A stretch of 64,000 nucleotides of DNA, taken from Pedobacter sp. ok626 (GTDB taxonomy: Bacteria > Bacteroidota > Bacteroidia > Sphingobacteriales > Sphingobacteriaceae). Position 1 is the first letter of the stretch. The number at the start of each line of letters is the position of its first letter. The position numbers and the translations under genes were made by a program. The notes under the pieces were generated by a model. It did not search any database and was not told where the DNA came from. It saw nothing but the letters and a program-made list of their open reading frames with translations. The DNA lies in contig NZ_FNEX01000003.1 in the NCBI RefSeq assembly GCF_900100435.1, positions 248,001-312,000 of the forward strand. Direction: 5' to 3'. Below are positions 16,632 to 27,023 of the stretch, in pieces.

Positions 16632-17674
16632 TTTAATGAAGCCATATCAATTACAAAGCGATAATGTACATCACCGGCCAGTGTACGCTCATATGCTTCG
16701 TTGATTTGGTCGATGTTGATTAACTCAATATCTGAGGTGATGTTATGTTCGGCACAGTAATCTAGCATTTCCTGAGTTTCTTTGATACCACCAACAAGGG
16801 ACCCCACCAGGCTACGACGACCACCAATCAATTGAAATGCGGAAACCTCGGAAGGTTTTGGCGGCGCTCCCAATAATACCATAACCCCATTCGTTTTTAA
16901 TAAAGCCAGGTATTGATTGTAATCATGTTGTGCCGAAACAGTGTTGATAATAAAATTGAAGCTACTACCCAATCTTTTCATGTTATCTGGGTCTGTGGTC
17001 AACTCAAAATGATGTGCACCTAATTTCGCTGCATCCTTCTCTTTGTCTTTAGAACGACTCAATACAGTTACATCTGCCCCCATTGATGCTGCAATCTTCA
17101 CAGCCATGTGGCCCAAGCCACCTAAACCAACCACGGCAACCTTATCTCCTGCTTTTACATTCCAGTATTTTAAGGGAGAATAGGTGGTAATACCAGCACA
17201 CAATAAAGGCGCTACTTTTTCTAAAGGTAGTTTATCAGAAATGCTTAAAACGAATTTTTGGGTCACTACAATATGTGTTGAATATCCACCATAAGTGATG
17301 GTTTTCTTATCCTGTAAAAGTGAATTATAAGTTTGCGAAACTCCATTTTCACAATATTGCTCATTGTGTTCCTTGCAATTGCCACAATGTCCGCATGAAT
17401 CTACAAAGCAGCCCACACCTACGGTATCGCCAACTTTAAATCTGCTTACATCGGCCCCTATACGGGTTACTTTACCTACAATTTCATGTCCCGGAACAAT
17501 TGGATACATGGTTCCGCCCCATTCATTACGCGCAGTGTGAATATCAGAGTGGCATACTCCGCAATACAATATTTTAATTTCTATATCATCTGCTAGAGGT
17601 TCGCGACGATCGAGATGGAAGGGCTCTAATGGTTTATCTGCGCTTTTAGCGGCATAAGATTTTACTGAATTCAT
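16628..17674 (-). CDS. Zinc-dependent NAD(P) alcohol dehydrogenase (YahK/CAD type)
   Basis: 348 residues from ATG 17674 (MNSVKSYAAKSADKPLEPF). Catalytic zinc motif CGVCHSDIH and GHEIVG; structural zinc cysteines CGHCGNCKEHNEQYC; cofactor loop GLGGLGHMAVKIA. It reduces aldehydes, or oxidises alcohols, in the cytoplasm and belongs to the cinnamyl-alcohol-dehydrogenase-like MDR group. The stop codon is the CTA half of a CTAG whose other half ends the plus-strand oxygenase gene. An open frame upstream adds ten residues that do not fit the family. Confidence 0.92.
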   Translation of the reverse strand: MNSVKSYAAKSADKPLEPFHLDRREPLADDIEIKILYCGVCHSDIHTARNEWGGTMYPIVPGHEIVGKVTRIGADVSRFKVGDTVGVGCFVDSCGHCGNCKEHNEQYCENGVSQTYNSLLQDKKTITYGGYSTHIVVTQKFVLSISDKLPLEKVAPLLCAGITTYSPLKYWNVKAGDKVAVVGLGGLGHMAVKIAASMGADVTVLSRSKDKEKDAAKLGAHHFELTTDPDNMKRLGSSFNFIINTVSAQHDYNQYLALLKTNGVMVLLGAPPKPSEVSAFQLIGGRRSLVGSLVGGIKETQEMLDYCAEHNITSDIELINIDQINEAYERTLAGDVHYRFVIDMASLN

Positions 17675-17739
17675 GTTTTTTATGATTATGAGCAATGATA
17701 ACAAACCGAAGACAATAATTGTTGTAGCAATTTAGCAGA

Positions 17740-18345
17740 TTATTCTCCACGTAATGATCGCAGCGAGAAAGCTGAGCCAGTGCCAAGAACTGCGCCTGCC
17801 GCTACATCTGTAGGGTAATGAACCCCTAAATACAAACGGGAAAAGCCGACTGAGCTTGCCCACAGAAATGATGGCGCTATGACATACCATTTGGGATAAG
17901 CCTGAGAAAGTGCTGTTGCCGTAGTAAAAGCTGTAGAGGTATGTCCGGATGGAAATGAATATTGTGCAGGCTGATACACGGCTTTAATCTTCACATTGGC
18001 CAAAAAAGGTCTTGGGCGCTTTACGATCTTTTTAATCAGCATGGTAAAAAGCACATTTACGGCCGAGCTGCTGGCCACATACAATGCATTTTGTCGCATA
18101 GATTTATCGTCGTTAATTACCCCTGCGGCAAGTAAGCCTACAGGAACACCCACATTTACCCAATCATTGTGATTGGATATAAAAAGGAAAACGCCAGTTT
18201 TTTCAGGAGTTCTTGTTTCTGATAAGTTGATCAACACCTGATCATCAAATCGCTGTAATTTACTTTGCGCTTGTAATTGCAAAGGCAGTAATACAGGGAA
18301 GACAAATACGAACAGTAATAAATTTCTAAAATAAAGGCTTTTCAT
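17740..18345 (-). CDS. PAP2-family phosphatase, exported
   Basis: 201 residues with an N-terminal hydrophobic export signal (LLLFVFVFPVLLPLQLQAQ). The three acid-phosphatase motifs are intact: KRPRPF, SFPSGHTSTAFT and SRLYLGVHYPTDV, so it is probably an active phosphatase on lipid phosphates such as undecaprenyl or phosphatidate pyrophosphates in the periplasm. It has its own intergenic region, with a terminator of the uptake locus about 70 bp upstream (18413-18433). Confidence 0.9.
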   Translation of the reverse strand: MKSLYFRNLLLFVFVFPVLLPLQLQAQSKLQRFDDQVLINLSETRTPEKTGVFLFISNHNDWVNVGVPVGLLAAGVINDDKSMRQNALYVASSSAVNVLFTMLIKKIVKRPRPFLANVKIKAVYQPAQYSFPSGHTSTAFTTATALSQAYPKWYVIAPSFLWASSVGFSRLYLGVHYPTDVAAGAVLGTGSAFSLRSLRGE

Positions 18346-18412
18346 AGTTAAAAACGCTTAGCGGCAAAATACTAAGATTTAATAACAAATCCATTTTTAG
18401 ATGAAAAAGGAC

Positions 18413-18433
18413 GGGACGGGTGGGAGCCGCCCC
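18413..18433 (-). terminator. Terminator at the end of the uptake locus
   Basis: On the minus strand GGGGCGG pairs with CCGTCCC (one wobble) around CTCCCA-type loop, followed by GTCC and a T run. It lies 18 bp past the stop codon of the glycoside hydrolase gene. Confidence 0.75.
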
Positions 18434-18450
18434 TATCCAAACCTAACGCA

Positions 18451-19854
18451 TTATTTCTTTAAGCCTTGTCTAAGTGCTTCCCAGAGTGGCTGTTTTAATC
18501 GATTGTACTGTGGTGCATAAACATGGACCACATCAAACAGCATCACCCCACCTGATGCATTTGCACGAATGTATTTAATGGTATTGCTAATCGCTTGCTG
18601 GTTAGGCCAATCCACATTTCCCATATCTATACTTCCATATAATGGCATTTTATTGCGGGTAATGTACTTCCCTCCTTTTAATGAGCCTTCCACACTCCAC
18701 CAGTGATAAGCTAAGCCTGCCGTTGCCGGATTATCAGCCAACATCAATTGGGTAAAATAATTACCTGTCATGATCAAATCCAACTGCTCTGCGTACCCGG
18801 TTTTATTGTAGTCTGGGTATGACCAATCAAAACGCAACTCATTGTCATTAAAGGGATCATAATCCTGACTTGCCCAGTTTACACCAACCGAGTAATAAGT
18901 GGTATACCATGCACCCACATAAACGCCAAATTTCATATTTGGCTTCACACTTTTAACTGCGCCTTTAGCCTTTACAAAAAAATCATGAATTACCGTAGCA
19001 CGATAAAGCAACCAACGCTTATAATATTTGCCCGTAACATTTGGTGTAACTACCCCACTTACAATTTTCCAGCTTTTAACAATATCTATCGGAAAATCCA
19101 TTCGTTTGGCCTGGGTATCCCCGTATTTCGTTTCCAGGAATTTAATAAAATCATTTTTGCTGTAATCAGAAAAATCAGCGTTAATATCAGTATAACGGGC
19201 ATAATCTAACAATAATCCATCAATATCATATTTAGCTACGATCTCCTTGACGATGTTAAGCGCGCGCTCCTGAACTGCCGGAATTGCAGGATTAACGAAG
19301 CCATTTTTACCTGTTGATACAATCGGCACTCGTTTACCGGTTTCATCACATACAATAGACTGATACTGATCCCGCCATAAGGCATCTTCATATACTTTAC
19401 CTTTACCTGCCGAACCTTCAACAAAGGTTACAATCGAAGCATAGATCTTAAAATTTCTCTTTTTTGCTTCGGCAATCATAAAGCCAACATAATCCACCCC
19501 CGGGGTAAAAGTTTTACCATCCATACTGGTGAGTTGGGGAGCATAATTACTTGGATACATGGTATACCCGTTTGATCCTTTTACATCTAGTACCAAACCA
19601 GTTACGCCAACTTCTTTAAGTGTATCAAGTGTTCTTCGGATCTTGGCGGTATCACTAAACCTACCATAAGTTCCGAAAACATTAGAACGCGCATCTACCC
19701 AAGCTATGGCCTCGTTGCGGCGCATGGTATCGGGCAAGATGTTTTCAGTTTCATCTGGCAACATATTTTTTGCAACATTTGATTTTTTACAGGCGGTAAA
19801 ACCGAGCACCAAAACTGTAGACCATGCGAATATTTTATAAACAATCTTCTTCAT
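18451..19854 (-). CDS. Family-10-like (GHL10) glycoside hydrolase lipoprotein
   Basis: 467 residues. The lipoprotein signal ends at GFTACKK (Cys22), so it is lipid-anchored, perhaps on the cell surface. The TIM-barrel of the GHL10 group is seen in AIAWVDARSNVFGTYGRF, VTGLVLDVKGSNGYTMYPS, FKIYASIVTFVEG, IDGLLLDYARYTD and GVMLFDVVHVY. The Asp of LLLDYARY is in the usual catalytic region. Last gene of a SusC-SusD-DUF5018-hydrolase unit, separated from the preceding gene by an 11-bp hairpin. It probably cuts the glycan imported by the SusCD pair; the linkage is unknown. Confidence 0.85.
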   Translation of the reverse strand: MKKIVYKIFAWSTVLVLGFTACKKSNVAKNMLPDETENILPDTMRRNEAIAWVDARSNVFGTYGRFSDTAKIRRTLDTLKEVGVTGLVLDVKGSNGYTMYPSNYAPQLTSMDGKTFTPGVDYVGFMIAEAKKRNFKIYASIVTFVEGSAGKGKVYEDALWRDQYQSIVCDETGKRVPIVSTGKNGFVNPAIPAVQERALNIVKEIVAKYDIDGLLLDYARYTDINADFSDYSKNDFIKFLETKYGDTQAKRMDFPIDIVKSWKIVSGVVTPNVTGKYYKRWLLYRATVIHDFFVKAKGAVKSVKPNMKFGVYVGAWYTTYYSVGVNWASQDYDPFNDNELRFDWSYPDYNKTGYAEQLDLIMTGNYFTQLMLADNPATAGLAYHWWSVEGSLKGGKYITRNKMPLYGSIDMGNVDWPNQQAISNTIKYIRANASGGVMLFDVVHVYAPQYNRLKQPLWEALRQGLKK

Positions 19855-19884
19855 CAGATTTATTTTTTAGGTTCATCATAATTA

Positions 19885-19918
19885 GCAGCTTACCGACTAA
19901 CCAAAAACGGTAAGCTGC
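19885..19918 (-). promoter_or_regulatory. Intercistronic hairpin in the uptake operon
   Basis: GCAGCTTACCG (19885-19895) is fully complementary to CGGTAAGCTGC (19908-19918). No T run follows on the minus strand, so it is more likely an mRNA-stabilising or partial-termination element between the DUF5018 and hydrolase genes than a full terminator. Confidence 0.65.
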
Positions 19919-19934
19919 AGGGTATTAATTGATA

Positions 19935-21617
19935 TTAAGGAGCGTATTTCGTAAACTCATGTGCGATTATACCGCCATTGGTAAGCAGCATGTACAATTG
20001 CAAGCGCTCTTTATCGGGAGAAAGTCCAAAACACACATCTCCAGTTCCGTTGCTATTTACGGTAGCCCCTAAAAACTCTTCAGAATTGTAGATGTTAAAA
20101 CTGCGGTACCTTGGATCAGCGGCAGACAGATTGATCTTCGAGCTCTCCGTTACATCGTATAGGCCAAGTATAGCATTGTTATAACTGGTTGTTTTTACAA
20201 ACTTCTGTACTGCGAGGTATTTGGCATTATTAAATATGATGTAATCCGTAGCAAAATGAAATATCCCAAATACAGCCACTTCATTTGCAAAACCTATGCT
20301 TCGTTCGTGCGTAACTCCATTCACCAAGCCAATCTCAAATTGGTAATTGATAAAATAGTCGGTATTTGCATCTGTAGAAACCGGTTGTGCATCCGCTTGA
20401 TAGCCCATAAAGCTGGCCGCTCCACCAGTAACCGATTTATAAGTAATCACCTCAGGCGTATTGTTAACCAGTACCCCATTTGCGATGCGCCATTTATAAA
20501 TGATCGAAGACTGACCGCCGGTGCTCATAATCACTGCATTGCTTTCTACGTTTCCATAGATGTTTAGTCGTCGTCCTACTCCACCATCGCCGGTTATTCC
20601 AGCAGGATTATTGTTGGTCCAATCTATGATTTTTACTGGGGTAGCGTCAATATTGGCCCATTTGTAAACCAGGAACTTGCCATTTTTGCCAGCAAAAGTA
20701 GTCATGACTAAGTTGCCTTCCGAGTCATTTACAATTTGCATGGCCAATGCGCTAAATGGCAGGGCCATATTTTTGATGTACGCACCAGTATGCCTGTTAA
20801 ACACCCTGTAAGACGCTGGATTTGTCCGTACAACGGTAATCAGATAATCACCAGAGACCGCCAATGCAGACTCGTTATTAGTCGTAAAGCCTAATTCTGC
20901 CGCAGTTTTCGTCCACAATCTTCTATTTATACCTACCCCATAATCCAACTTAACCGGCTCAGCTGCTTTTAAAGTATAGGTCTTTTTCTTCCCGTCAACA
21001 CCAGTTATTGTTAATGGTAGATTTTGTGATAAATTGATGCTCGATCCGCTTGCAATAGAACTGGTAGAGTGGCTATTGATCTCCAGATTTAAGGTTGCAG
21101 CTGATAAATCTACCCCAGGCAAGATATAAAACAACACATCGTCGCCTTTGATTACTGCCTCTATTTCTTGCGTTGAAGTTCCGGCCTGATACAGCACCTT
21201 CGCTTTGGTGATCGATACATCTCCTACCTTTTTAGACACAACGACAAAGGACCTTACTTCACCAGATCCTGAAGTGATGTTTAACCTAAAGGGTTTGGAC
21301 ACATCCTGGACAACACCCAAGGAAGGTGTTACCATTGCATCTGAGGGTACATTAGATCTCAGGATAATCTTGCTGAGGTCTACTTCATTATCCGAATTAA
21401 CAGGATAATAATACGGCATCTCGAAATAAACGGTATCCTTGCTTGGACTAAAGGTCGGTTCAAACAATCTACTGCTCCCCATTCCCTCTATAGTACCGTA
21501 AATATCGATCAGATCGTTCTTGTTGTTACGAACTACCTCTTCTGCCTTTTTACAGGAGTTAAGTACCAGACCAGCCAGTACTGTAACTATAAAAACCAAT
21601 GATAATCTCTTCATCAT
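19935..21617 (-). CDS. DUF5018-type surface lipoprotein of a SusCD locus
   Basis: About 560 residues. A lipoprotein signal (LVFIVTVLAGLVLNSCKK) precedes Ig-like DUF5018 repeats in the first 220 residues (IYGTIEGMGSSRLFEPTFSP; GVDLSAATLNLEINSHST), then a beta-propeller-like C-terminal half beginning around LWTKTAAELGF. Such lipoproteins sit beside SusCD and probably bind ligand on the surface. Starts at 21617 and 21614 are equivalent. The frame is open to 21647, which overlaps the susD stop, and the chosen start still overlaps nothing. Ligand unknown. Confidence 0.8.
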   Translation of the reverse strand: MMKRLSLVFIVTVLAGLVLNSCKKAEEVVRNNKNDLIDIYGTIEGMGSSRLFEPTFSPSKDTVYFEMPYYYPVNSDNEVDLSKIILRSNVPSDAMVTPSLGVVQDVSKPFRLNITSGSGEVRSFVVVSKKVGDVSITKAKVLYQAGTSTQEIEAVIKGDDVLFYILPGVDLSAATLNLEINSHSTSSIASGSSINLSQNLPLTITGVDGKKKTYTLKAAEPVKLDYGVGINRRLWTKTAAELGFTTNNESALAVSGDYLITVVRTNPASYRVFNRHTGAYIKNMALPFSALAMQIVNDSEGNLVMTTFAGKNGKFLVYKWANIDATPVKIIDWTNNNPAGITGDGGVGRRLNIYGNVESNAVIMSTGGQSSIIYKWRIANGVLVNNTPEVITYKSVTGGAASFMGYQADAQPVSTDANTDYFINYQFEIGLVNGVTHERSIGFANEVAVFGIFHFATDYIIFNNAKYLAVQKFVKTTSYNNAILGLYDVTESSKINLSAADPRYRSFNIYNSEEFLGATVNSNGTGDVCFGLSPDKERLQLYMLLTNGGIIAHEFTKYAP

Positions 21618-21640
21618 TAAAAGTTTAATATTATAAAATA

Positions 21641-23344
21641 CTACCATCCCTTAATCTGGGTAATTGCATTGTTCCTTAAAATCTCGTCTAGTGGAATTGG
21701 AATGTAATATAGTGCTGGCGTAAATTGACGATTTGTGTTGTCTACAGAAACCGTAGTATAGGTAAAGGCGGCTCCATTTGGTGCGCCTTTATGGCCAGTA
21801 AACTTTACATTATTTAACAGGATGTGTGCTTTTCGCCATCTTCTCAGGTCCCAATACCGGTGTCCCTCAAATGCCAGCTCCACCTTACGTTCATGCTCTA
21901 CCGCCCGCATTAACTCCTCTGGGGTTTGAGATGGTGTATTGGGTAAGCCTCTTTTGTTTCTTAAGGTATTTAATGATGTTTTTGCACCGGAAATATCGTT
22001 GATCTTGGATTTGGCTTCCGCATCAATTAACAAAACTTCTGCATAACGTAGTTCAATCCAGCTTTGATCACTTTTATTCACTACAATATCAGTGTTTAAA
22101 GGGTCGAGAAACTTCTTCGCATAATAACCGCTCACTGTCTTTTTAGGATCGGTGGAGGCCCCAAATTCTGTGATCCCTTCTACCGCATCTGCCGGTGTAG
22201 TATTTATGGTACGACCTTTCCAACTCGATCCATTAAACAGTATGGTCGCATTAAATCTAGCTTCCCTGTTCACATAAGGATTGGCAGCCATTGTAGGATT
22301 TGACCATGAGAAGGTTGATCCGTCACTCATTTCAAACTCATCTACCAATTCTGCAGTAGGCACGCCATAAACCAATACTTGTCCAGGTGCATCTTTTGGT
22401 GGAGCAAAACCAAGATCGTACTGATGGGTAAATTGTGGACGAACAAAGTCGATCTTAAAAATGGCCTCTTTGGTGTTTTTATTGGTAAAAATAGAAGTGA
22501 AACTTGCTTCAAGTTCATACAAACCTTCCCCAGCTAATTTTTTCACTTCATCCGCAGCTTTGGAAGCATTTGTATAATAAGGGATTGCTTTTGCTGCAGG
22601 CACACCAGTTAACGGATCAGCGTTAAACTGCTTTTTGTCGTACTCTGCTATAGATGCCGCGTACAACCATGTTCTTGCCAGCATTCCATAAGCTGCGCCC
22701 TTTGTAACCCTACCTGTATTTGCACTATCCCAGGTTTTAGGAAGATACTCTGCTGCAAAAGCAAAGTCTGCAGCTATAAAATTCCAGCAATCATCTTCAC
22801 TAGCACGTTGCTTATCTTTTTCACTGGTCAACTTATCCAGCAATATCACACTTCCATGCAATCTGACTAACCAGAAATAAACATAGCCTCTAATAAAACG
22901 TGCTTCGGCCTGAAATTTCAGTTTAGTCGCTTCATCAAGTCCTTGTGCTTTGGTATCCAATCCTTCAAGAAACTCATTTAAACGACGAATTCTAACATAT
23001 CCATTTGTCCAATAATTCAACATCGGACCGGCGGCACTTACTCTTGAAGCATCTGATGCCAGGATATTAACGGTTCCGTTACCAGCAACACCCGATGAAT
23101 ATTTCATGATATCGGTTAAGGCATCAGTTGCATTGTCGTAACCAATAGGAAAGGTACCGAATTTAAAAGTGCCAAATTCGGCATACATTCCTATAATGTA
23201 TAGACGGATATTAGTTGGATTCTGATAAACAGCTACATCAGTATATTTATCTAATGGATCAATATCTATTTTACACCCAGTCATGGCCAGAATTGCACCT
23301 GCTATGAGGAATGATTTTTTTAGTGTTTTTAAATATGCTTTCAT
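21641..23344 (-). CDS. SusD/RagB-family nutrient-binding lipoprotein
   Basis: 567 residues. Lipoprotein signal ILAMTGCKIDID (Cys24), an N-terminal TPR-like helical bundle, and the diagnostic C-terminus with LRNKRGLPNTPS, ELMRAVEHERKVELAFEGHR and YWDLRRWRKA. SusD proteins lid the SusC barrel and deliver oligosaccharide or peptide ligands. It starts nine bases after the SusC stop codon, consistent with co-expression and a SusCD complex at the outer membrane. Family certain. Confidence 0.96.
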   Translation of the reverse strand: MKAYLKTLKKSFLIAGAILAMTGCKIDIDPLDKYTDVAVYQNPTNIRLYIIGMYAEFGTFKFGTFPIGYDNATDALTDIMKYSSGVAGNGTVNILASDASRVSAAGPMLNYWTNGYVRIRRLNEFLEGLDTKAQGLDEATKLKFQAEARFIRGYVYFWLVRLHGSVILLDKLTSEKDKQRASEDDCWNFIAADFAFAAEYLPKTWDSANTGRVTKGAAYGMLARTWLYAASIAEYDKKQFNADPLTGVPAAKAIPYYTNASKAADEVKKLAGEGLYELEASFTSIFTNKNTKEAIFKIDFVRPQFTHQYDLGFAPPKDAPGQVLVYGVPTAELVDEFEMSDGSTFSWSNPTMAANPYVNREARFNATILFNGSSWKGRTINTTPADAVEGITEFGASTDPKKTVSGYYAKKFLDPLNTDIVVNKSDQSWIELRYAEVLLIDAEAKSKINDISGAKTSLNTLRNKRGLPNTPSQTPEELMRAVEHERKVELAFEGHRYWDLRRWRKAHILLNNVKFTGHKGAPNGAAFTYTTVSVDNTNRQFTPALYYIPIPLDEILRNNAITQIKGW

Positions 23345-23352
23345 AGCTCTAA

Positions 23353-26300
23353 TTAAAATATTAGGTTAACTCCTCCGGAGATCATCTTCTGTTGAGGATA
23401 AAATCCATTATTTACGTTAGGCATCTCTGGGTCGAGGTATTTCAGCTTATCCCATGTAAACAGGTTAAACCCGGAAACATAAAAGCGCATTTTCTCTATT
23501 TTAGATTTAAACAGACTTTTAGGTAGTGTGTAGCCAATCTGAATAGATTTCAACCTGATATAATCATTGCTTTTTATAAAACCGGAATTGGCGTTTGCAT
23601 TATGTGGTGAAAGTGCAACACCTCCAGATGTTAACCGTGGATAATTGACATTCTGGTTATCTGGTCTCCAGGCTTGCTCCACCAAATAATATGGTGAGTT
23701 ACCATATCCATAAAAGGTTTTAGTAAAAGGCGTATTGTCTTCAACGCCTGAAGTACCTGATGATCCTTCATATACACCGGCTAAGGCAATACTGGATAAA
23801 GCCGCCCCCTGAAATAGCACAGAAAAATCAAAACCAGCATATGCGGCGTCAATGTTTAAACCGTACATAATTTCGGGCATATTACTTCTACCCACAAAAG
23901 TCATATCCGCATCCCGGGTTACTCTACCATCGCCATTCAAATCCTTATACTTGAAATATCCAGGGGCTATGATACCACTACTTGGGGAAGAACCATTTCT
24001 AGCTTCTTCCCAAGTGTTATAAAATCCATCTACCACAAAACCAAGCTTCTCACCTATTGGTCTGCCCGTCCTTCTTTGCCATGATGGCAAGCTTTGAACT
24101 TCATTAATTAGAATGATCTTATTCCTTGCCCAGTTAAAATTACCTGTTACACCGTAACTGAATTTCCCAATCTTATTGCGATGTCTGATTTGGAGGTCAA
24201 AACCTCTGTTATCTGTAATTCCATCATTAAATGTTGAAGGAAAATTACCGCCTACTGAAGCAGGATATAGACCAGATCTGGTGGTTAAAATGTCGGTTAC
24301 AACCTTATAGAAATAATCAAAATCTATCCCCAATTTCCCATTCCACAACTCAGCTTCAAAGCCCACATTGGTTATACGATGTTTTTCCCAGGTTAGATCC
24401 TTATTAGGGGGTGTTCCGGTATACAACGCAGAAACACTTGCTCCACCAATAACGGCAACAGGGTTATCTGTAAAACTAAAGGTTGGCAAATAAGCAAAAG
24501 TACTTAAGGTTTCTTCTTTACCCAACACACCAATTGATGCCTTGATTTTAAAAAAATTAACTGTGCCTTTAAAAGGCTCAAAGAATTTCTCCTCACTGGC
24601 TATCCAACCCAATCCCGCACCTGGGAAATACCCCCAACGTCCTTCTTCCGGAAAGTTGATGGAAGCATCAGCACGGAGAGCCGCTTCAAACAAATACTTA
24701 TTTTTATATGAATAATTAACCCTTCCAACATAACCATGTCTTGCAGTGGCACCACTAGAACCTGTTGGACTAATCACATCGGCGGCGGCTGTACTACCAA
24801 AATCAATATCTTGCAGTTCAGTTAAAGCAAAGTTTCGGGTGGCAGCAGAAAACAAGTTGCTGTTATACTTAGACCATTCATAGAGTGCCAAAGCATTAAT
24901 CGTATGATCACCAAATGTTTTGGAGTAGTTTAAGCTGGGTTGAAAAGTCAATCTATTATTTTGAACATAACTCTGACGAAGGGTATTCACAGTAATTCCC
25001 GGAGGATTGGCAATCAGTGTGTAATCGCCTGTAGTCTGAGTTCTACCCTTGCCCATTAACTTGTATGGTGTGGTCCAGCCTTTATTCTCTGTTGCATTCT
25101 TATCAAATGAGGTCTGTACTTTACCGGATAGGCCATTTACCCATGGCACCTTTACATTAAAAATTAAAGTTGTTTGAAATACATTCGTTTCTGCACGTTG
25201 ATAACCAGACTCCAATACTGAGGCAATTGGATTTACATAACCTGCATTACTGTTGTAAGCCGTTGGTAATCCATTAGGTGCATACATGGGCATATTTGGC
25301 AAAGTCCTTACCGCCTGATAAAATGGATTCATGTAAGATGCGTTGTCTGGAGATATCCCTGGTGTATGTGTCTTTTGCATTCTGGCATTGATGTCAAATG
25401 AAATAGATAATATATCATTCAACTTAGCATCCAAATTGGTACGCAGGTTAAAACGTTTGTAGCCTGTATTTGCCACTACCCCATCCTGATCCAGGTAACC
25501 TATATTAGAGAAGTATTTAATCCTGTCTGTACCACCTCTAACGGTTACTCCGTGACTTTGAGAGGTACTGGATTTCCCCAAAAACTCGCCCATCCAATCT
25601 GTATTTCCCAGCAGAGGATTGGTATTCGTGCCATTTCTGAGCGCATTGATCTGTGATTTATTATAGGTTAAAGGATTAGGGTCCTGATCTGTATTGATCC
25701 GGTATTCATTGTCCAGTTCTTCTGCTTTAGAAAACCACTCCATATAATCCGGGCCATCTAAAAACTTAGGGAAACGGGTGTTCGAATTGACCATCACGGC
25801 ACCATCATAGCTGATGCTTGGTTGTTGTGCCTTTCCTCGTTTGGTGGTCACCAATATGATCCCATTTGCCGCTTGTAAGCCATATACAGATAATGCTACT
25901 GCATCCTTAAGTATAGATATACTTTCAATTTCATTTGGATCCAATTGCGCAAAAGGACGCTCTACGCCATCAACTATGGCAATTGGCCCCTGACTTCCCT
26001 GATAAGATGAAGTTCCCCTCACTCTAAGTGTGGCATCATCTGCACCCGGACGTCCGGATTGTTGTAAAGTGGTAATTCCAGGCAACCTACCCGATAGCAT
26101 GTTGGTAATGTTCATGGTAGGCATCTGTTTCAAATCTTCGCTGTTGATTTGCGCGACAGAGCCAATTACATTTCTCTTTTTTTGCGTACCATATCCTATA
26201 ACAATTACCTCATCTAAGCCTTTGTTTGCTTCAATTAAGGTAACATTGATTAACGTACCGTTATTTACAGCGACTTCCTTGCTTTGATAACCGATGTAAC

Positions 26301-26901
26301 TAAACACAAGTGTTTCATCGCCTTTGGGAAGTTTAATGGTAAATTCACCATTGGAGTTTGTACTCACGCCCAAAGGGCTTCCTTTCACTTTAACACTTAC
26401 CCCAATCAATGGCAGTCCTTGTTCATCCAATACCCGTCCCCGCACATCGGCAGCCGAAAAATAACCGATTACCTTGTCCACGATGGAGACTTCTTTCTCT
26501 TTTACAATAACCGTTTTATTTTCTATCCTGTAACTCAAAGGCTGATCCTTAAAACAAATCATTAATGCTTTGTCAAGGCTTACATTGTTCAGGTTTATAT
26601 TCACTGGCTTTGCATCACTCATTAGCTTGTCGCTGTAAAAGAAATCATAACCGGTTTGCATCCTGATTTCTTTAAATACATTGACCAATGTAGCATTGCT
26701 ATACTTCAAGGTTACATTTTGGCTATAAGTACTGGCACTCAGGTGTAAAATTGTGGTTGTTAGCAGGACTACAACTAGTTTAACCCTCATAATAATCTGT
26801 CTTTTAATTGTTGGATCTATCCGCTTTAACGGGTTCATGATCCACAAAAAGGTGGCTGCACATGCCGGTGGCCGACATGGGCTTTTAATGTAAAATTTCA
26901 T
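23353..26901 (-). CDS. SusC/RagA TonB-dependent receptor with STN domain
   Basis: 1183 residues from ATG 26901. The order is an N-terminal extension (MKFYIKSPCRPPACAATFLW), signal helix (VKLVVVLLTTTILHLSAS), STN domain (about 70-145), carboxypeptidase-regulatory-like domain (GRVLDEQGLPLIGVSVKVKG), TonB-box-like DEVIVIGYGTQKK, plug (SILKDAVALSVYG), and a 22-strand barrel ending SGGVNLIF. It imports a polymer together with SusD; the STN domain probably contacts the FecR protein at 27134. Starts at 26838 or 26790 would also keep the signal. Substrate unknown. Confidence 0.95.
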   Translation of the reverse strand: MKFYIKSPCRPPACAATFLWIMNPLKRIDPTIKRQIIMRVKLVVVLLTTTILHLSASTYSQNVTLKYSNATLVNVFKEIRMQTGYDFFYSDKLMSDAKPVNINLNNVSLDKALMICFKDQPLSYRIENKTVIVKEKEVSIVDKVIGYFSAADVRGRVLDEQGLPLIGVSVKVKGSPLGVSTNSNGEFTIKLPKGDETLVFSYIGYQSKEVAVNNGTLINVTLIEANKGLDEVIVIGYGTQKKRNVIGSVAQINSEDLKQMPTMNITNMLSGRLPGITTLQQSGRPGADDATLRVRGTSSYQGSQGPIAIVDGVERPFAQLDPNEIESISILKDAVALSVYGLQAANGIILVTTKRGKAQQPSISYDGAVMVNSNTRFPKFLDGPDYMEWFSKAEELDNEYRINTDQDPNPLTYNKSQINALRNGTNTNPLLGNTDWMGEFLGKSSTSQSHGVTVRGGTDRIKYFSNIGYLDQDGVVANTGYKRFNLRTNLDAKLNDILSISFDINARMQKTHTPGISPDNASYMNPFYQAVRTLPNMPMYAPNGLPTAYNSNAGYVNPIASVLESGYQRAETNVFQTTLIFNVKVPWVNGLSGKVQTSFDKNATENKGWTTPYKLMGKGRTQTTGDYTLIANPPGITVNTLRQSYVQNNRLTFQPSLNYSKTFGDHTINALALYEWSKYNSNLFSAATRNFALTELQDIDFGSTAAADVISPTGSSGATARHGYVGRVNYSYKNKYLFEAALRADASINFPEEGRWGYFPGAGLGWIASEEKFFEPFKGTVNFFKIKASIGVLGKEETLSTFAYLPTFSFTDNPVAVIGGASVSALYTGTPPNKDLTWEKHRITNVGFEAELWNGKLGIDFDYFYKVVTDILTTRSGLYPASVGGNFPSTFNDGITDNRGFDLQIRHRNKIGKFSYGVTGNFNWARNKIILINEVQSLPSWQRRTGRPIGEKLGFVVDGFYNTWEEARNGSSPSSGIIAPGYFKYKDLNGDGRVTRDADMTFVGRSNMPEIMYGLNIDAAYAGFDFSVLFQGAALSSIALAGVYEGSSGTSGVEDNTPFTKTFYGYGNSPYYLVEQAWRPDNQNVNYPRLTSGGVALSPHNANANSGFIKSNDYIRLKSIQIGYTLPKSLFKSKIEKMRFYVSGFNLFTWDKLKYLDPEMPNVNNGFYPQQKMISGGVNLIF

Positions 26902-27023
26902 ACATTTGGTTCTGTTTAAGTCTATGAGGTGCTTGCTTACAAGGGGAAACACTTCATATCATTCATTAAATAATTGGTTACACAATGCCCAAATCTTTGG
27001 GTTTAATGGATAAGCATTAAACT

